Source: Stenotrophomonas rhizophila
Lineage (GTDB): Bacteria > Pseudomonadota > Gammaproteobacteria > Xanthomonadales > Xanthomonadaceae
Length of the DNA: 64,000 nt
Reading direction: 5' to 3'
Assembly (NCBI RefSeq): GCF_007667275.1
Contig: NZ_VDQT01000002.1
Span: forward strand, 682,001 to 746,000
Shown: positions 1 through 10,640 of the stretch, one piece after another
How the letters are laid out: every line of letters starts with the position of its first letter
Position numbering within the stretch: the first letter of the stretch is position 1
Program-made: the position numbers and the translations under genes
Notes under the pieces: model-generated
Database searches by the model: none
The model's input: the letters and a program-made list of their open reading frames with translations, nothing else
What the model was told of the DNA's origin: nothing

Positions 1-267
1 CTGCAGCGGTCCGAACGCGTCCACGGCCTGCTGCACCGCTGCGGTGACCGCCTGCGCGTCGGCGCTGTCGGCCTGGATCGCGATGGCCCGACCACCTTCG
101 GCCTGGATCGACGCGACCACGTCGTGGGCCTTGTCGGGCTGGGAAACGTAGGTCAGCGCGACCGGGTGGCCGGCACGGGCCAGGCGTCTGGCGATGGCGG
201 CGCCGATGCCGCGGGAACCGCCGAAAACCAGCGCGGTGTTGGAACGGGGGGAAGCAGATGCGTTCAT
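1..267 (-). CDS. SDR family oxidoreductase, partial at window edge
   Basis: The N-terminal 89 residues of a short-chain dehydrogenase/reductase; the gene runs off base 1, so the catalytic half is not visible. The cofactor-binding signature GGSRGIG follows the first beta strand ([12 protein letters not shown], about residues 11-22), and the spacing to the second strand fits an NAD(P)(H) Rossmann fold. The ATG at 265-267 was chosen because the sequence just before it on the minus strand is a purine-rich GGACCTC and a normal SDR N-terminus follows. It is divergent from the response regulator at 488, so the 220 bases between them hold both promoters. Substrate cannot be inferred. Confidence 0.85.
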   Translation of the reverse strand, partial: MNASASPRSNTALVFGGSRGIGAAIARRLARAGHPVALTYVSQPDKAHDVVASIQAEGGRAIAIQADSADAQAVTAAVQQAVDAFGPLQ

Positions 268-487
268 GCGGAGGTCCTCTGGATGGGCTGCCGACGGAGG
301 GCGCCGGCGTTGGAGGCCATTGGACGCCTGCCGTGTATCCGGACGGTGTCCCCGCACCGGGAGATTTGTCGGCTTTCCGCAGCAGGGGCGCTGCTGATAC
401 ACAGTCATACAAAAGCATGGGGTGGCCGCGCGGCCGCTCGGCGCCGACGGCGATACCATGCGTGCACCGACCCGTGATGGAGCAGGC

Positions 488-1231
488 ATGAGCACCCACA
501 CCGACCACATCCTGGTCGTCGACGACGACGCCGATATCCGGCAACTGGTCGGCGACTACCTGCGCCGCAACGGCCTGCGCGTGACCCAGGCGGCCGATGG
601 TCGCGAGATGCGTGCCGCGCTGGACACCAGCGACGTGGACCTGGTGGTGCTGGACGTGATGATGCCGGGCGAAGATGGCCTCGCGCTGTGCCGCACCCTG
701 CGCGCCGGCAGGCACCGCGCGGTGCCGGTGGTGATGCTGACCGCGCGCGATGATGAAACCGACCGGATCATCGGACTGGAGATGGGCGCCGACGACTACG
801 TGGTGAAACCCTTCTCGTCGCGCGAACTGCTGGCCCGCATCTCCGCGGTGATTCGCCGTGCACGCATGCTGCCGCCCAACCTGCAGGTCAGCGAAGCCTC
901 GCGCCTGATCGGCTTCGGTACGTGGCGACTGGATACCAGCGCGCGCCACCTGCTGGACGAAGCGGGCACGGCCTATCCGCTCAGTGGTGGCGAGTTCCGG
1001 CTGCTGCGGGTGTTCGTCGACCACCCGCAGCGCGTGCTCAGCCGCGACCAGCTGCTCAACCTCACCCAGGGGCGCGATGCGGAGCTGTTCGACCGTTCCA
1101 TCGACCTGCTGGTCAGTCGCCTGCGGCAGCGACTGGGCGACGCCGCACGCGAGCAGACGTACATCAAGACCGTACGCAGCGAAGGTTACGTGTTCAGCCA
1201 GCCGGTCGTGCTGCTCGGCGACGGCACATGA
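488..1231 (+). CDS. OmpR-family response regulator
   Basis: A 247-residue DNA-binding response regulator. The receiver domain (about 7-120) has the acidic pocket D12-D14, phosphoacceptor D56 in [10 protein letters not shown]85 and K108 (YVVKPF). A winged-helix Trans_reg_C domain follows (about 145-238, ending in the usual [10 protein letters not shown]). ATG 488 is preferred over an upstream in-frame start at 422 because the receiver domain begins right after it. Its stop overlaps the start of the histidine kinase (ATGA, 1228-1231), so the two are translationally coupled and form a two-component system. The signal is unknown. Confidence 0.93.
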   Translation: MSTHTDHILVVDDDADIRQLVGDYLRRNGLRVTQAADGREMRAALDTSDVDLVVLDVMMPGEDGLALCRTLRAGRHRAVPVVMLTARDDETDRIIGLEMGADDYVVKPFSSRELLARISAVIRRARMLPPNLQVSEASRLIGFGTWRLDTSARHLLDEAGTAYPLSGGEFRLLRVFVDHPQRVLSRDQLLNLTQGRDAELFDRSIDLLVSRLRQRLGDAAREQTYIKTVRSEGYVFSQPVVLLGDGT

Positions 1232-2562
1232 ACCCGGCGACCCTGCCCGCAGGGTTCCGCCTGCTGCCGCGGTCGCTGGCGACGCGGCTGCTGCTCATCC
1301 TGGCCGCCGGGATGCTGCTCGCGCAGGGCCTGTCGTTCGCCCTGCTGTTCCATGAGCGGAGCAGTGCCACCCGCGCGATGATGCTGGTCAACATGGAAGA
1401 CGACGTGCCGCTGAGCGTGGCACTGCTCGAACGCCTGTCGCCCGCCGAACGCGTGCACTGGTCGCCACGGCTGGAACGGCGCACCTACCGGTATCTGTTG
1501 CGTCCGGCGCAGCCAGGCGCGTCGCTGGAGGGAGTCCGCGCGCGGCAGGTGGTGGGGCTCATCGACAACGCGCTGGAGCACCGCTACCCGCTGCGCCCCC
1601 GCGCGGTATCCACGTCTCCCGAGCGCTATGAGGTCGAACTGACCCTGGCCGACGGCCAGCCACTCACCATCGAGGTGACGCCTGCACCGCTGCCGGTCGC
1701 GCGCTGGCTGCCGTGGGTGCTGGGCGTGCAGGTGCTGCTGCTGGTGGGCTGTGTGTGGTGGGCGGTGCGCCTGGCGACCCGACCGCTGCTGACGCTGGCC
1801 GCTGCGGCCGAGCGCCTGGATGTGTCCGGCCGCGGCCCCGCGATCAGCGAGAGCGGTCCGCGCGAAGTCGAGGCAGCGGCGCGTGCACTCAACGCACTGC
1901 AGTGCCGCGTGTCAGCACACGTCAGCGAACGCATGCAGATTCTCGCGTCGATCTCGCATGACCTGCAGACGCCCATCACGCGCCTGCGCCTGCGTATCGA
2001 GGCCCTGGACGAAACCCCCACGCAGGAGCGCCTGCTTGCCGACGTCACCCAGCTTGCGCAGCTGGTGCGCGAGGGGATCGACTACGCACGCAGCGCCACG
2101 ACCAGCCTTGGCGCAGCTGTCCGGGTGGACCTGCCGGCCTTCCTCGACAGCGTGGTCGGCGACTATGAGGACATGGGCAAGCCGGTGCAGCGGCGCGCAG
2201 GTGCCCCCGTGGCGATGAGCACGCATCCCCAGGTGCTGCGCCGGATCGTGCAGAATCTGGTCGACAACGCGCTTGCGTACGCAGGCAGCGCGGAGATCGC
2301 CCACACCGCCGAAGCCGACGGGTGGGTGGCGATCGACGTATTGGACCGCGGGCCGGGCATTCCGGACGCAGCCCTGGCGGACGTGCTGCAGCCTTTCCAC
2401 CGCCTCGAGCCTTCCCGCGGTCGCGCCAGTGGCGGCACCGGACTGGGACTGGCGATCGCCGAACAATTGACCCACGCACTCGGCGGTCGTTTGACCCTGT
2501 CCAACCGGCCCGGCGGCGGGCTGGGCGCGCGGGTGACCCTGCGCACGGAAATCCGGGACTGA
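1228..2562 (+). CDS. Sensor histidine kinase
   Basis: A 444-residue inner-membrane kinase, partner of the response regulator it overlaps by 4 bases. Two membrane segments (about 20-42 and 160-182) enclose a periplasmic sensor of about 115 residues with no recognisable fold. A HAMP-like linker follows, then the HisKA domain with phosphoacceptor H244 (SISHDLQTPITRLR) and a HATPase domain with N box (LVDNALAYA, about 344-352), G1 box DRGPGIPD and G2 box GTGLGLAI. Architecture resembles EnvZ/RstB-type kinases. The next gene, a glycosidase 46 bases downstream, is on the same strand but may have its own promoter. Confidence 0.92.
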   Translation: MNPATLPAGFRLLPRSLATRLLLILAAGMLLAQGLSFALLFHERSSATRAMMLVNMEDDVPLSVALLERLSPAERVHWSPRLERRTYRYLLRPAQPGASLEGVRARQVVGLIDNALEHRYPLRPRAVSTSPERYEVELTLADGQPLTIEVTPAPLPVARWLPWVLGVQVLLLVGCVWWAVRLATRPLLTLAAAAERLDVSGRGPAISESGPREVEAAARALNALQCRVSAHVSERMQILASISHDLQTPITRLRLRIEALDETPTQERLLADVTQLAQLVREGIDYARSATTSLGAAVRVDLPAFLDSVVGDYEDMGKPVQRRAGAPVAMSTHPQVLRRIVQNLVDNALAYAGSAEIAHTAEADGWVAIDVLDRGPGIPDAALADVLQPFHRLEPSRGRASGGTGLGLAIAEQLTHALGGRLTLSNRPGGGLGARVTLRTEIRD

Positions 2563-2608
2563 ATCGATCTAAACTCGACCCTCATCTACCGGTTCGGGAG
2601 GGCAGGGC

Positions 2609-3613
2609 ATGACGTTTCGCAGCACGATGATGGCCGCGGCATTGGCAGCAAGCGTTTCATTCGGGGCGGGTGCAACCGGCGTGGCGCAGGGCAAGGCACC
2701 GGCGATGTCCGGCAACCCGATCCTGCCGGGGTGGTACGCCGACCCGGAAGCAGCCGTATTCAATGGGAAGTACTGGATCTTCCCCACCAGCTCGCGCGAG
2801 TACGCCGAGCAGACCGTGTTCGACGCGTTTTCCTCACCCGACCTTGTGACCTGGACGAAGCATCCCGGCGTCCTGAAGGTCGAGGCGGTTTCCTGGGCGC
2901 GCGAGGCGATGTGGGCACCCTCGGTGGTGGAGAAGGACGGCCGCTACTATTTCTTCTTCTCCGCCAACGACATCAAGAACGACCAGGAGCTGGGTGGGAT
3001 CGGCGTGGCCGTGGCCGACAAGCCCGAAGGGCCTTACCGCGACCTGCTCGGCAAGCCCCTGGTGGGCGGGTTCCACAACGGCGCCCAGCCGATCGACCAG
3101 TTCGTGTTCAAGGACGACGATGGCAGCTGGTACATGCTCTACGGCGGCTGGAAGCACGCCAATATCGTGCGCCTGAAGGACGACTTTACCGGCGTGCTGC
3201 CGCTGGCCGACGGCACCGTGTTCAAGGAAATCACCCCGGCCCCGGAATACGTGGAAGGCCCGTTGATGTTCAAGCGCGATGGCCGTTATTACTTCATGTG
3301 GTCCGAAGGCGGCTGGGGCGGCCCGGATTACTCGGTGGCCTATGCCATCGCCGATGCGCCTACCGGCCCGTTCAAGCGGATCGGCCGCATCCTGCAGCAG
3401 GACCCGGCCATTGCCACCAGTGCCGGCCACCACTCGGTCATCCACGCCCCGGGCAGCGACAACTGGTACATCGTCTATCACCGGCGTCCGCTGGGCGACA
3501 AGGCGCGCGATCACCGCGCCACGGCCATCGAGCGCATGCACTTCGATGAACAGGGCCACGTGCTGCCGGTGCGCATCACCCATGAGGGCGTGCCAGCCGA
3601 TCCGCTGCGCTGA
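2609..3613 (+). CDS. Glycoside hydrolase family 43 protein, exported
   Basis: A 334-residue predicted secreted glycosidase acting on arabinose- or xylose-containing polysaccharide (GH43 is known for alpha-L-arabinofuranosidase and beta-xylosidase activity). A signal peptide covers about residues 1-28. The five-bladed propeller catalytic set can be placed: general base D45 (GWYADPE), pKa-setting D163 (QPIDQFVF) and general acid E216 (EYVEGPLMF). The length is that of a single-domain GH43. The ATG has a strong purine-rich ribosome site (GGGAGGGCAGG). The substrate within the family is not determinable by eye. Confidence 0.9.
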   Translation: MTFRSTMMAAALAASVSFGAGATGVAQGKAPAMSGNPILPGWYADPEAAVFNGKYWIFPTSSREYAEQTVFDAFSSPDLVTWTKHPGVLKVEAVSWAREAMWAPSVVEKDGRYYFFFSANDIKNDQELGGIGVAVADKPEGPYRDLLGKPLVGGFHNGAQPIDQFVFKDDDGSWYMLYGGWKHANIVRLKDDFTGVLPLADGTVFKEITPAPEYVEGPLMFKRDGRYYFMWSEGGWGGPDYSVAYAIADAPTGPFKRIGRILQQDPAIATSAGHHSVIHAPGSDNWYIVYHRRPLGDKARDHRATAIERMHFDEQGHVLPVRITHEGVPADPLR

Positions 3614-3703
3614 ATTGTGACCCAGGGACAATACCCCCGGGCGCCGGCTTGTGGCAAAGTCGGCCCCGGGGCGTGTCTGCCCCGGCAATCAGGGAGTACC
3701 AGG

Positions 3704-3769
3704 ATGATGAAAATCCAGATCACCTTCCGCGAAGGCCGGGTCACCACCATCCGGGAGAACTTCAACTAG
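3704..3769 (+). CDS. Possible 21-residue small ORF
   Basis: A very short reading frame encoding a basic 21-residue peptide beginning MMKIQITFREGR. It has a good ribosome site (AGGGAG at 3691-3696, seven bases before the ATG) and lies alone between the GH43 gene and the araC-type gene. I do not recognise it. It could be a small protein, a leader peptide affecting the downstream regulator, or chance. Confidence 0.35.
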   Translation: MMKIQITFREGRVTTIRENFN

Positions 3770-3866
3770 CGGATGGCAAAGGCCGGGCAGCGACCTTCAT
3801 GGGGGGATCGCCGCAGCCTGGCACACCGCACGCGCGGTACCTCCCTTTCGTCCACGGCGCCCCCCC

Positions 3867-4811
3867 ATGCCGCTACAGCGATTCAACGACTTCGAGGCTT
3901 ACACCGACGCGCTTGCCGGCGTGGATGGTGTCATGCGCCTGGTCGGGCCCGGCAGGGGCGAGTGGACGCTGGAACTGCTGGATTCCGGCGATGTCGTTGC
4001 CATGCTGGGCAGCGACGGGGCGCCGGTGCTGTTCAACGGACTGAACGAGCACCATCGCTACCTCGCCTACGTCTCGCTGCCCGGCAGCGACGCGGCCATG
4101 CAGGGGCAGGAGACCTCCGATGAGCAGTTCATCTGGTACCCGCCCGGCGGCGAGGTACATGGTTACTCACGCAGGCCGTCGCGCTTCATCGCGCTGAGCA
4201 TGGACGTGGTCGCGGTGGTGCAGCGTGCGCGCGAAGTGGCCGGCCTGTTCGACGACCACATCGCCCGCATCACCCCGGTCAACATCGGCCGCGAGGAAGT
4301 CACCGCGATCATCACCCTGGTGACGCGCGCGCTGGTGATCGACCGCGACGACCCCACGCTGTTCCAGGCGCCCAGCGTGCGCAAGGCGTTCAGCGGCCAG
4401 CTCATCCACGCGCTGCTGCGCTGCATGGTGCTGGCCAACCCCGAGGCGGTGCAGCGTGCGCGCGGGCGACCCACGGTGCCGCGCAACGAGATCATCCGCC
4501 GCAGCCTCGACCATATCCACAAGAGCATCCGCGGCGAGGCGGTCATCGGCGACCTGATCCTCAGCGCGGGGACATCGCAGCGTTCCCTCAACCGCGCCTT
4601 CGATGAAGTGTTCGGCATGGGGCCGCACCAGTACTACATGCTCGAACGCATGCACGTGATCCGCAAGGCGCTGCGCGAAGCCGGCCCGGGCGACACCGTC
4701 ACCGGCATCTGCACCCGGTTCGGCGTGTGGGACCAGGGCCGCTTCGCCGGCATGTACCACCGCACCTTCGGCCTGCATCCCTCGGTAGAGCTGGCCGCAG
4801 CCCGCCCGTAG
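3867..4811 (+). CDS. AraC-family transcriptional regulator
   Basis: A 314-residue regulator. The C-terminal third (about 205-310) is an AraC/XylS double helix-turn-helix: RSLDHIHKSI, then SAGTSQRSLNRAFDEVFG, then the closing signature around GVWDQGRFAGMYHRTFG. The N-terminal 200 residues are a sensor domain without recognisable motif. The start is uncertain: no convincing ribosome site precedes the ATG at 3867. The stop codon TAG is the TAG of a GTAG palindrome at 4808. The inducer and target genes are unknown. Confidence 0.88.
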   Translation: MPLQRFNDFEAYTDALAGVDGVMRLVGPGRGEWTLELLDSGDVVAMLGSDGAPVLFNGLNEHHRYLAYVSLPGSDAAMQGQETSDEQFIWYPPGGEVHGYSRRPSRFIALSMDVVAVVQRAREVAGLFDDHIARITPVNIGREEVTAIITLVTRALVIDRDDPTLFQAPSVRKAFSGQLIHALLRCMVLANPEAVQRARGRPTVPRNEIIRRSLDHIHKSIRGEAVIGDLILSAGTSQRSLNRAFDEVFGMGPHQYYMLERMHVIRKALREAGPGDTVTGICTRFGVWDQGRFAGMYHRTFGLHPSVELAAARP

Positions 4812-4830
4812 TGCCACGCCCTGCGTGGCA
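4808..4830 (+). repeat. GTAG palindromic element (SMAG/REP type)
   Basis: A 23-base imperfect palindrome starting GTAGTGCCACG, with the complementary arm CGTGGCA. It supplies the stop codon of the AraC-type gene (TAG 4809-4811). It belongs to the GTAG REP family found throughout the window. Confidence 0.8.
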
Positions 4831-4844
4831 ACCAGGCAGACCCC

Positions 4845-7640
4845 TCAACGCCCCTCGCCCAACACCGCCCGCACCCGCGTCGCCAGCGTAGCGACGCTGA
4901 ACGGCTTGCCGATCACCTGCACGCCCGGATCGATGACCCCATCGCGCTCCAGTGCGTTGCGGCTGTAGCCGGTGGTGAACAACACCTTGAGATCCGGTCG
5001 GCGGCGCAGCGCTTCGTCGGCCAGCTGGCGACCGTTGACCTCGGGCATGACCACGTCGGTGAACAGCAGCGCGATGTCGGCATGCGCGTCCAGCAACGCC
5101 AGCGCGGGTGCCGCGCCTTCGGCGGCCAGCACGTCATAGCCCAGTGCGGTGAGCGCTTCGACCGAGAACTGGCGCACGGCGGGCTCGTCCTCCACCACCA
5201 GCACCCGTTCGCGCCGCCCGACCGGGGCCGGGACGTCGCCTGCGGTGGGCGCATCGACGGTGTCGACGGTGGCGGCCAAGCGCGGCAGGTACAGCTTGAC
5301 GGTGGTGCCTTCGCCGACCGCAGAACACAGCTTCACGTGCCCGGCGGACTGCTTGACGAAGCCATACACCTGCGACAGGCCCAGGCCGGTGCCTTGGCCG
5401 ACCTGCTTGGTGGTGAAGAAGGGATCGAATGCCTTGGCGATGACCTCCGCCGTCATGCCGGTGCCGTTGTCGGCCACCGTGACCAGGATGTACTGGCCGC
5501 GCGGCACCGTGGGATGCGCCTCGGCACTGTCCCTGTCCACCGTGCAGTTGGCGGTGGCGACAGACAGGCGGCCGCCCGCCGGCATCGCGTCGCGCGCGTT
5601 GACCGCCAGGTTGAGGATCACGTTCTCCAGCTGGTTGGCGTCGGCGAAGGTCAGCCACAGGTCCGGCGCCAGCGTGGTCTCCAGGCGGATGTTGCCGCCC
5701 AGCGAGTGCACGAACAGGTCGGTCATGCCCGCCACCAAGCGGTTGGCATCCACCGGCACCGGCTGCAGCGGCTGCTGCCGGGAAAACGCCAGCAGCCGCT
5801 GGGTCAGCTGCGCGGCGCGGTTGGCGCCGTCGATGGCCATGTCGATGTAGCGGGTGACCAGCGGGTCGCTCTCGCCCAGCCGCAGCGATAGCAGGTCGAG
5901 TGGGCCGATCACCGCCGCCAGCATGTTGTTGAAGTCGTGCGCGATGCCGCCGGTGAGCTGGCCCACCGCTTCCATCTTCTGGCTCTGGCGCAGCGCGTCC
6001 TCGACCCGGGTCCGTTCGGCGACCTCTTCGGCGACGCGGCTTTCCAGCTGTTCGTTGAGTTCGTGCAGCCGCGCCTCGGCGAGTTTGCGCGCGGTGACTT
6101 CGATGGCCACGCCGACCACGCGCAGGCAGCGCTCGCCCTCGAAGTGGCCACGGCCCTTCGCCGCTACCCAGCGGACCACGCCGTCCTCCTTGCCGACGGT
6201 GCGGTATTCCACGTCGTACAACGCACGCTGCGCCGGATCGGCGGCGGCGCTGAAGGCCGCGTGTACCGCCTCGCGGTCGGCCGGATGCAGGCCGTCGTAG
6301 AAGTCGCGCAGGCTGACCGGCACCTGCGGCGAAATGCCGAACATCGCCTTGGTGCGCGGCGGCCAGATCAGGACGTCGTTGACCAGGTCCACGTCCCAGA
6401 AGCCCATGTCGCCGGCGTCGGTGGCAAAGCGCAGGCGCTCTTCGCTTTCGGCCAGCGCCGCTTCGGCAGACTTGCGCGCGGTGAGGTCGAGCATCGCGCC
6501 GATCATCCGCAGCGGCTCGCCGCCCGGGCCGCGCAGCACCGCGCCGCGGTCCAGTACCTGGGCGTAGCTGCCGTCGGCGCGCTGGAAGCGGTACTCGCCG
6601 TACCAGGTGGTGCCATCGCCGTCGATCACCCGGTGGATGTCCAGATCCACGCGGTCGCGATCGTCGGGATGGATGTGGTCAAGCCACCACTGCGCGTCGG
6701 ACTCCATCAGGGTGTGCCCGAACAGCGTGGCCAGCGCCTCATTCCAGATCACGTGGCCGTCGGTCATGCGCCAGTCCCAGATCGCATCGTTGGTCGCGCG
6801 CACGGCGAGGCGGTAGCGTTCCTCGATTTCCTGGTGGCGCGCCTCGACGGCCTTGCGCTCCGTGATGTCCAGCGAGGTGCCGATCAGCCCGACGACGGTG
6901 CCGTCGGCGTCGCGCAGCGGCGCCTTGGTCGACAGCCAGTCCGCGCGGCGCCCGTCGGGGAAGCTGATCGATTCTTCCAGCTGCTCGGCCTGGCCACTGG
7001 CCATGATCCGTTCGTCGACGGCCATCACCATCGCCGCCTGCACCGGGTCGTTCAGCAGTTCGGCATCGGTGCGCCCGACGTATTGCTCCGGCGGCAGTCC
7101 GATCAGCTCGGTGGTGCCATGGTTGCCGATCAGCAACCGGCCCTGGCGGTCCTTTGCATACACCACGCCGGGCGCGGCTTCCACGAACGAGCGCAGCAGG
7201 GCCTGGGCCTGGTCGCGCTGCGCTTCCACCTGGCGGCGGTCATCGATGTCGATCAGCACGCCCTGGAAACCCTGCGGGCGCCCGGTATCGTCCAGGTCGA
7301 CCCGGCCGATGGCCTCCAGCCAGCGGTACTGGCCCTGCGCGTTGCGCGCGCGGTACTGGTGCGCGTAGCGGCCGCCGCGCACCATCGCGTCGTTGATCGC
7401 CGCCACCAGTTCGGCATGGTCGTCCGGGTGCACGGCATGCAGCACCTGTTCCAGGCGCAGCTCGTGCTGCGGCGAGGCCGGGTCCAGCCCGAAGGCGTCG
7501 GTCAGTGCCTCGTCGACGGTCAGCCGGTCGTTGGCCACGTCCCAGAACCAGGTGCCGACGATGGCGCCCGCCGCCAGCGCCATTTTCATGCGCTCGGTGT
7601 CGCGCCGGCTGTGTCCGTCTATGGGGTCCGTCACGTTCAA
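4845..7640 (-). CDS. Multi-PAS hybrid sensor histidine kinase
   Basis: A 931-residue cytoplasmic hybrid kinase with no membrane segment. In order: four PAS/PAC domains (about 12-135, 145-265, 275-395, 400-525), a short coiled coil, HisKA with phosphoacceptor H568 ([11 protein letters not shown]), HATPase ([28 protein letters not shown]) and a C-terminal receiver (about 810-925) with D862 in [11 protein letters not shown]. This layout matches soluble stress, light or redox sensors. No output regulator is adjacent. The displayed start is TTG at 7638-7640; an in-frame GTG lies at 7634, and neither has a clear ribosome site. Confidence 0.9.
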   Translation of the reverse strand: MNVTDPIDGHSRRDTERMKMALAAGAIVGTWFWDVANDRLTVDEALTDAFGLDPASPQHELRLEQVLHAVHPDDHAELVAAINDAMVRGGRYAHQYRARNAQGQYRWLEAIGRVDLDDTGRPQGFQGVLIDIDDRRQVEAQRDQAQALLRSFVEAAPGVVYAKDRQGRLLIGNHGTTELIGLPPEQYVGRTDAELLNDPVQAAMVMAVDERIMASGQAEQLEESISFPDGRRADWLSTKAPLRDADGTVVGLIGTSLDITERKAVEARHQEIEERYRLAVRATNDAIWDWRMTDGHVIWNEALATLFGHTLMESDAQWWLDHIHPDDRDRVDLDIHRVIDGDGTTWYGEYRFQRADGSYAQVLDRGAVLRGPGGEPLRMIGAMLDLTARKSAEAALAESEERLRFATDAGDMGFWDVDLVNDVLIWPPRTKAMFGISPQVPVSLRDFYDGLHPADREAVHAAFSAAADPAQRALYDVEYRTVGKEDGVVRWVAAKGRGHFEGERCLRVVGVAIEVTARKLAEARLHELNEQLESRVAEEVAERTRVEDALRQSQKMEAVGQLTGGIAHDFNNMLAAVIGPLDLLSLRLGESDPLVTRYIDMAIDGANRAAQLTQRLLAFSRQQPLQPVPVDANRLVAGMTDLFVHSLGGNIRLETTLAPDLWLTFADANQLENVILNLAVNARDAMPAGGRLSVATANCTVDRDSAEAHPTVPRGQYILVTVADNGTGMTAEVIAKAFDPFFTTKQVGQGTGLGLSQVYGFVKQSAGHVKLCSAVGEGTTVKLYLPRLAATVDTVDAPTAGDVPAPVGRRERVLVVEDEPAVRQFSVEALTALGYDVLAAEGAAPALALLDAHADIALLFTDVVMPEVNGRQLADEALRRRPDLKVLFTTGYSRNALERDGVIDPGVQVIGKPFSVATLATRVRAVLGEGR

Positions 7641-7744
7641 GGGGTCTCGCAGCCGAAGGCCAGGCAGGGGCCGGGTAGATTATCCGATCGGCCGTGGTGG
7701 CCATGAACACACCGCTGGCGGCAGCGCCCGGCCTGCTGAAGGCT

Positions 7745-8695
7745 TCATCCCGGGTCCCCCAGTGCCGCACGCCGGGCACGGAACACTTCGGGGGTCTGCG
7801 GCTTTACGAACAGGGCCACCAGCTCGGGGTATTCGGCCTTCACCGCCCGTTCGATGCGGGTGATGCAGGCCTCGATCTGCGGGGTGGTGCGATCGTCCTC
7901 GAATTCGGCGCTCAGCATCGCCACGACCTGGTCCGGTCCCATCTGCATGGTGGTGACGCCGTTGGCTTTGCGCAGGTCGGCATCGGTGTCGGCCACGGCC
8001 ATGATCCGCCGGGCGACGCTGGGGTGGGCCGGCTCGCCGACCAGCAGGCCCTTGGTCTCGCGCGCCAGCAGGAACGCGGTGAGCGCCAGTACGCCGGCGA
8101 TGCAGAGCGAGGCCACGCCATCGAGCTCGGGCATGTTCAGCCACTGCGCGGCGGCCAGGCCGATCGCCGCGAACGCCAGCCCGAGCAGGGCGGCGCTGTC
8201 TTCCAGCAGCACGGTGAAGGTGGACGGATCCTTGCTGCGCCGGAAGGCTTCGAAATAGCCCATCGACCCCTTGGTGGCCCGGAATTCGCGCAGCGCTACC
8301 CACCACGAGCCGCCCTCGAACAGGAACGAGATGCCCAGCACCACGTAGCTCACCGTGTGGTTGGTGGCCGGTTCCGGGTTGCGGATATGCAGGATGCCTT
8401 CATAGGCCGACACGCCCGCGCCTGCCGCGAACACCAGCAGGGCGACGATGAAGCTCCAGAAGTACAGCTCACGGCCATACCCGAACGGGTGCACGGTGTC
8501 GGGCTTCTTGTCGGCGCGGTGCAGGCCGTACAGCAGCAGGAGTTCGTTGGTGGTGTCCACCAGCGAATGCACGCCTTCGCTGAGCATCGCCGAACTGCCG
8601 GACATCCCGGCGGCGACGAACTTGGCGATGGCGATGCACAGGTTGCCGACCAGCGCGGCGTAGACAACGAGACGGGAGCCGGACGGCTTGGCCAT
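7745..8695 (-). CDS. Cation diffusion facilitator family transporter
   Basis: A 316-residue inner-membrane metal/proton antiporter of the CDF family, expected to export a divalent metal such as zinc, iron or manganese. About six membrane helices are visible. The first metal-site motif is SEGVHSLVDT (H43, D47), and the partner acidic residues sit in LLEDSAALLG in the fifth helix. A histidine-bearing loop (HPFGYGRELYF) follows helix 2, and a cytoplasmic C-terminal domain occupies about 215-310. The gene stands alone; no metal regulator is adjacent. Confidence 0.9.
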   Translation of the reverse strand: MAKPSGSRLVVYAALVGNLCIAIAKFVAAGMSGSSAMLSEGVHSLVDTTNELLLLYGLHRADKKPDTVHPFGYGRELYFWSFIVALLVFAAGAGVSAYEGILHIRNPEPATNHTVSYVVLGISFLFEGGSWWVALREFRATKGSMGYFEAFRRSKDPSTFTVLLEDSAALLGLAFAAIGLAAAQWLNMPELDGVASLCIAGVLALTAFLLARETKGLLVGEPAHPSVARRIMAVADTDADLRKANGVTTMQMGPDQVVAMLSAEFEDDRTTPQIEACITRIERAVKAEYPELVALFVKPQTPEVFRARRAALGDPG

Positions 8696-8768
8696 GGCGG
8701 GCGGTACTGCAGTGGGGTGTCACGCCATCATCGTCGGAAGGCCGTGCCTTCCGCGTGCAGGCAGCGGC

Positions 8769-9059
8769 TCAGAAGCGGATGGTGACCAGCGGTGCGCTGC
8801 GGGTCGGCGCGCTTTCGCGCAGCAGCCGTGTCGGCGCGGCGCTGGCATCCAGGCGCGCGTGGCTGATCGCCTGGTGCGAACCGCACTGTTCGCAGCGGAA
8901 CAGCGCGCCACCGGGCAGGTGGATCAGCTGGGTTGAGCCGCAGGAGGAGGTCGTGCCGCAGTTGCAGTCCACGGTCAGCGACAGGATACGCTCGACACTG
9001 CCGGAGGCGGCGTAGTTGGCTTCAAAGGAGCGGACAACGAAGGAGGGGGCGTCGGGCAT
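8769..9059 (-). CDS. Small zinc-ribbon-like protein of unknown function
   Basis: A 96-residue protein I do not recognise. Its middle holds two cysteine groups, CNCGTTSSC and FRCEQCGSH, spaced as in a zinc ribbon, so metal binding is likely. There is no signal peptide or membrane helix. An in-frame ATG 36 bases upstream (9095) would add a proline-rich extension; 9059 is preferred because the conserved-looking part starts there. It is divergent from frmR, and the 122 bases between them contain the FrmR-type operator, so it may share formaldehyde control. That link is inference from position only. Confidence 0.6.
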   Translation of the reverse strand: MPDAPSFVVRSFEANYAASGSVERILSLTVDCNCGTTSSCGSTQLIHLPGGALFRCEQCGSHQAISHARLDASAAPTRLLRESAPTRSAPLVTIRF

Positions 9060-9143
9060 CGTCGGTCCGGCTGGGGGTGGGGTTGGAAGGAGCATCCATG
9101 GAGCGCCGTGATGGCGTCGTGCAGCAGCATTTCCCGGGTCGTG

Positions 9144-9162
9144 TATACTGTCCCCCAGTATA
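9144..9162. promoter_or_regulatory. Predicted FrmR operator
   Basis: A perfect inverted repeat, TATACTG, five bases TCCCC, then CAGTATA, lies 20 bases before the frmR start. Operators of FrmR/RcnR/CsoR repressors are palindromes of this kind with a C/G-rich centre. Its first arm reads TATACT, a good -10 hexamer, so repressor binding would cover the promoter. No clear -35 box is visible. Confidence 0.7.
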
Positions 9163-9181
9163 GTTCCCTGGTCGCCGTCCC

Positions 9182-10622
<1,441 letters not shown>

Positions 10623-10640
10623 TTGCCGCGGAGCCCGCCC

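Noticed and set aside
5937..7706. A 589-codon open frame on the + strand opposite the multi-PAS kinase
   Set aside because: It is the mirror of a real coding sequence in high-GC DNA; its residues show no domain and the minus-strand gene has complete kinase motifs.
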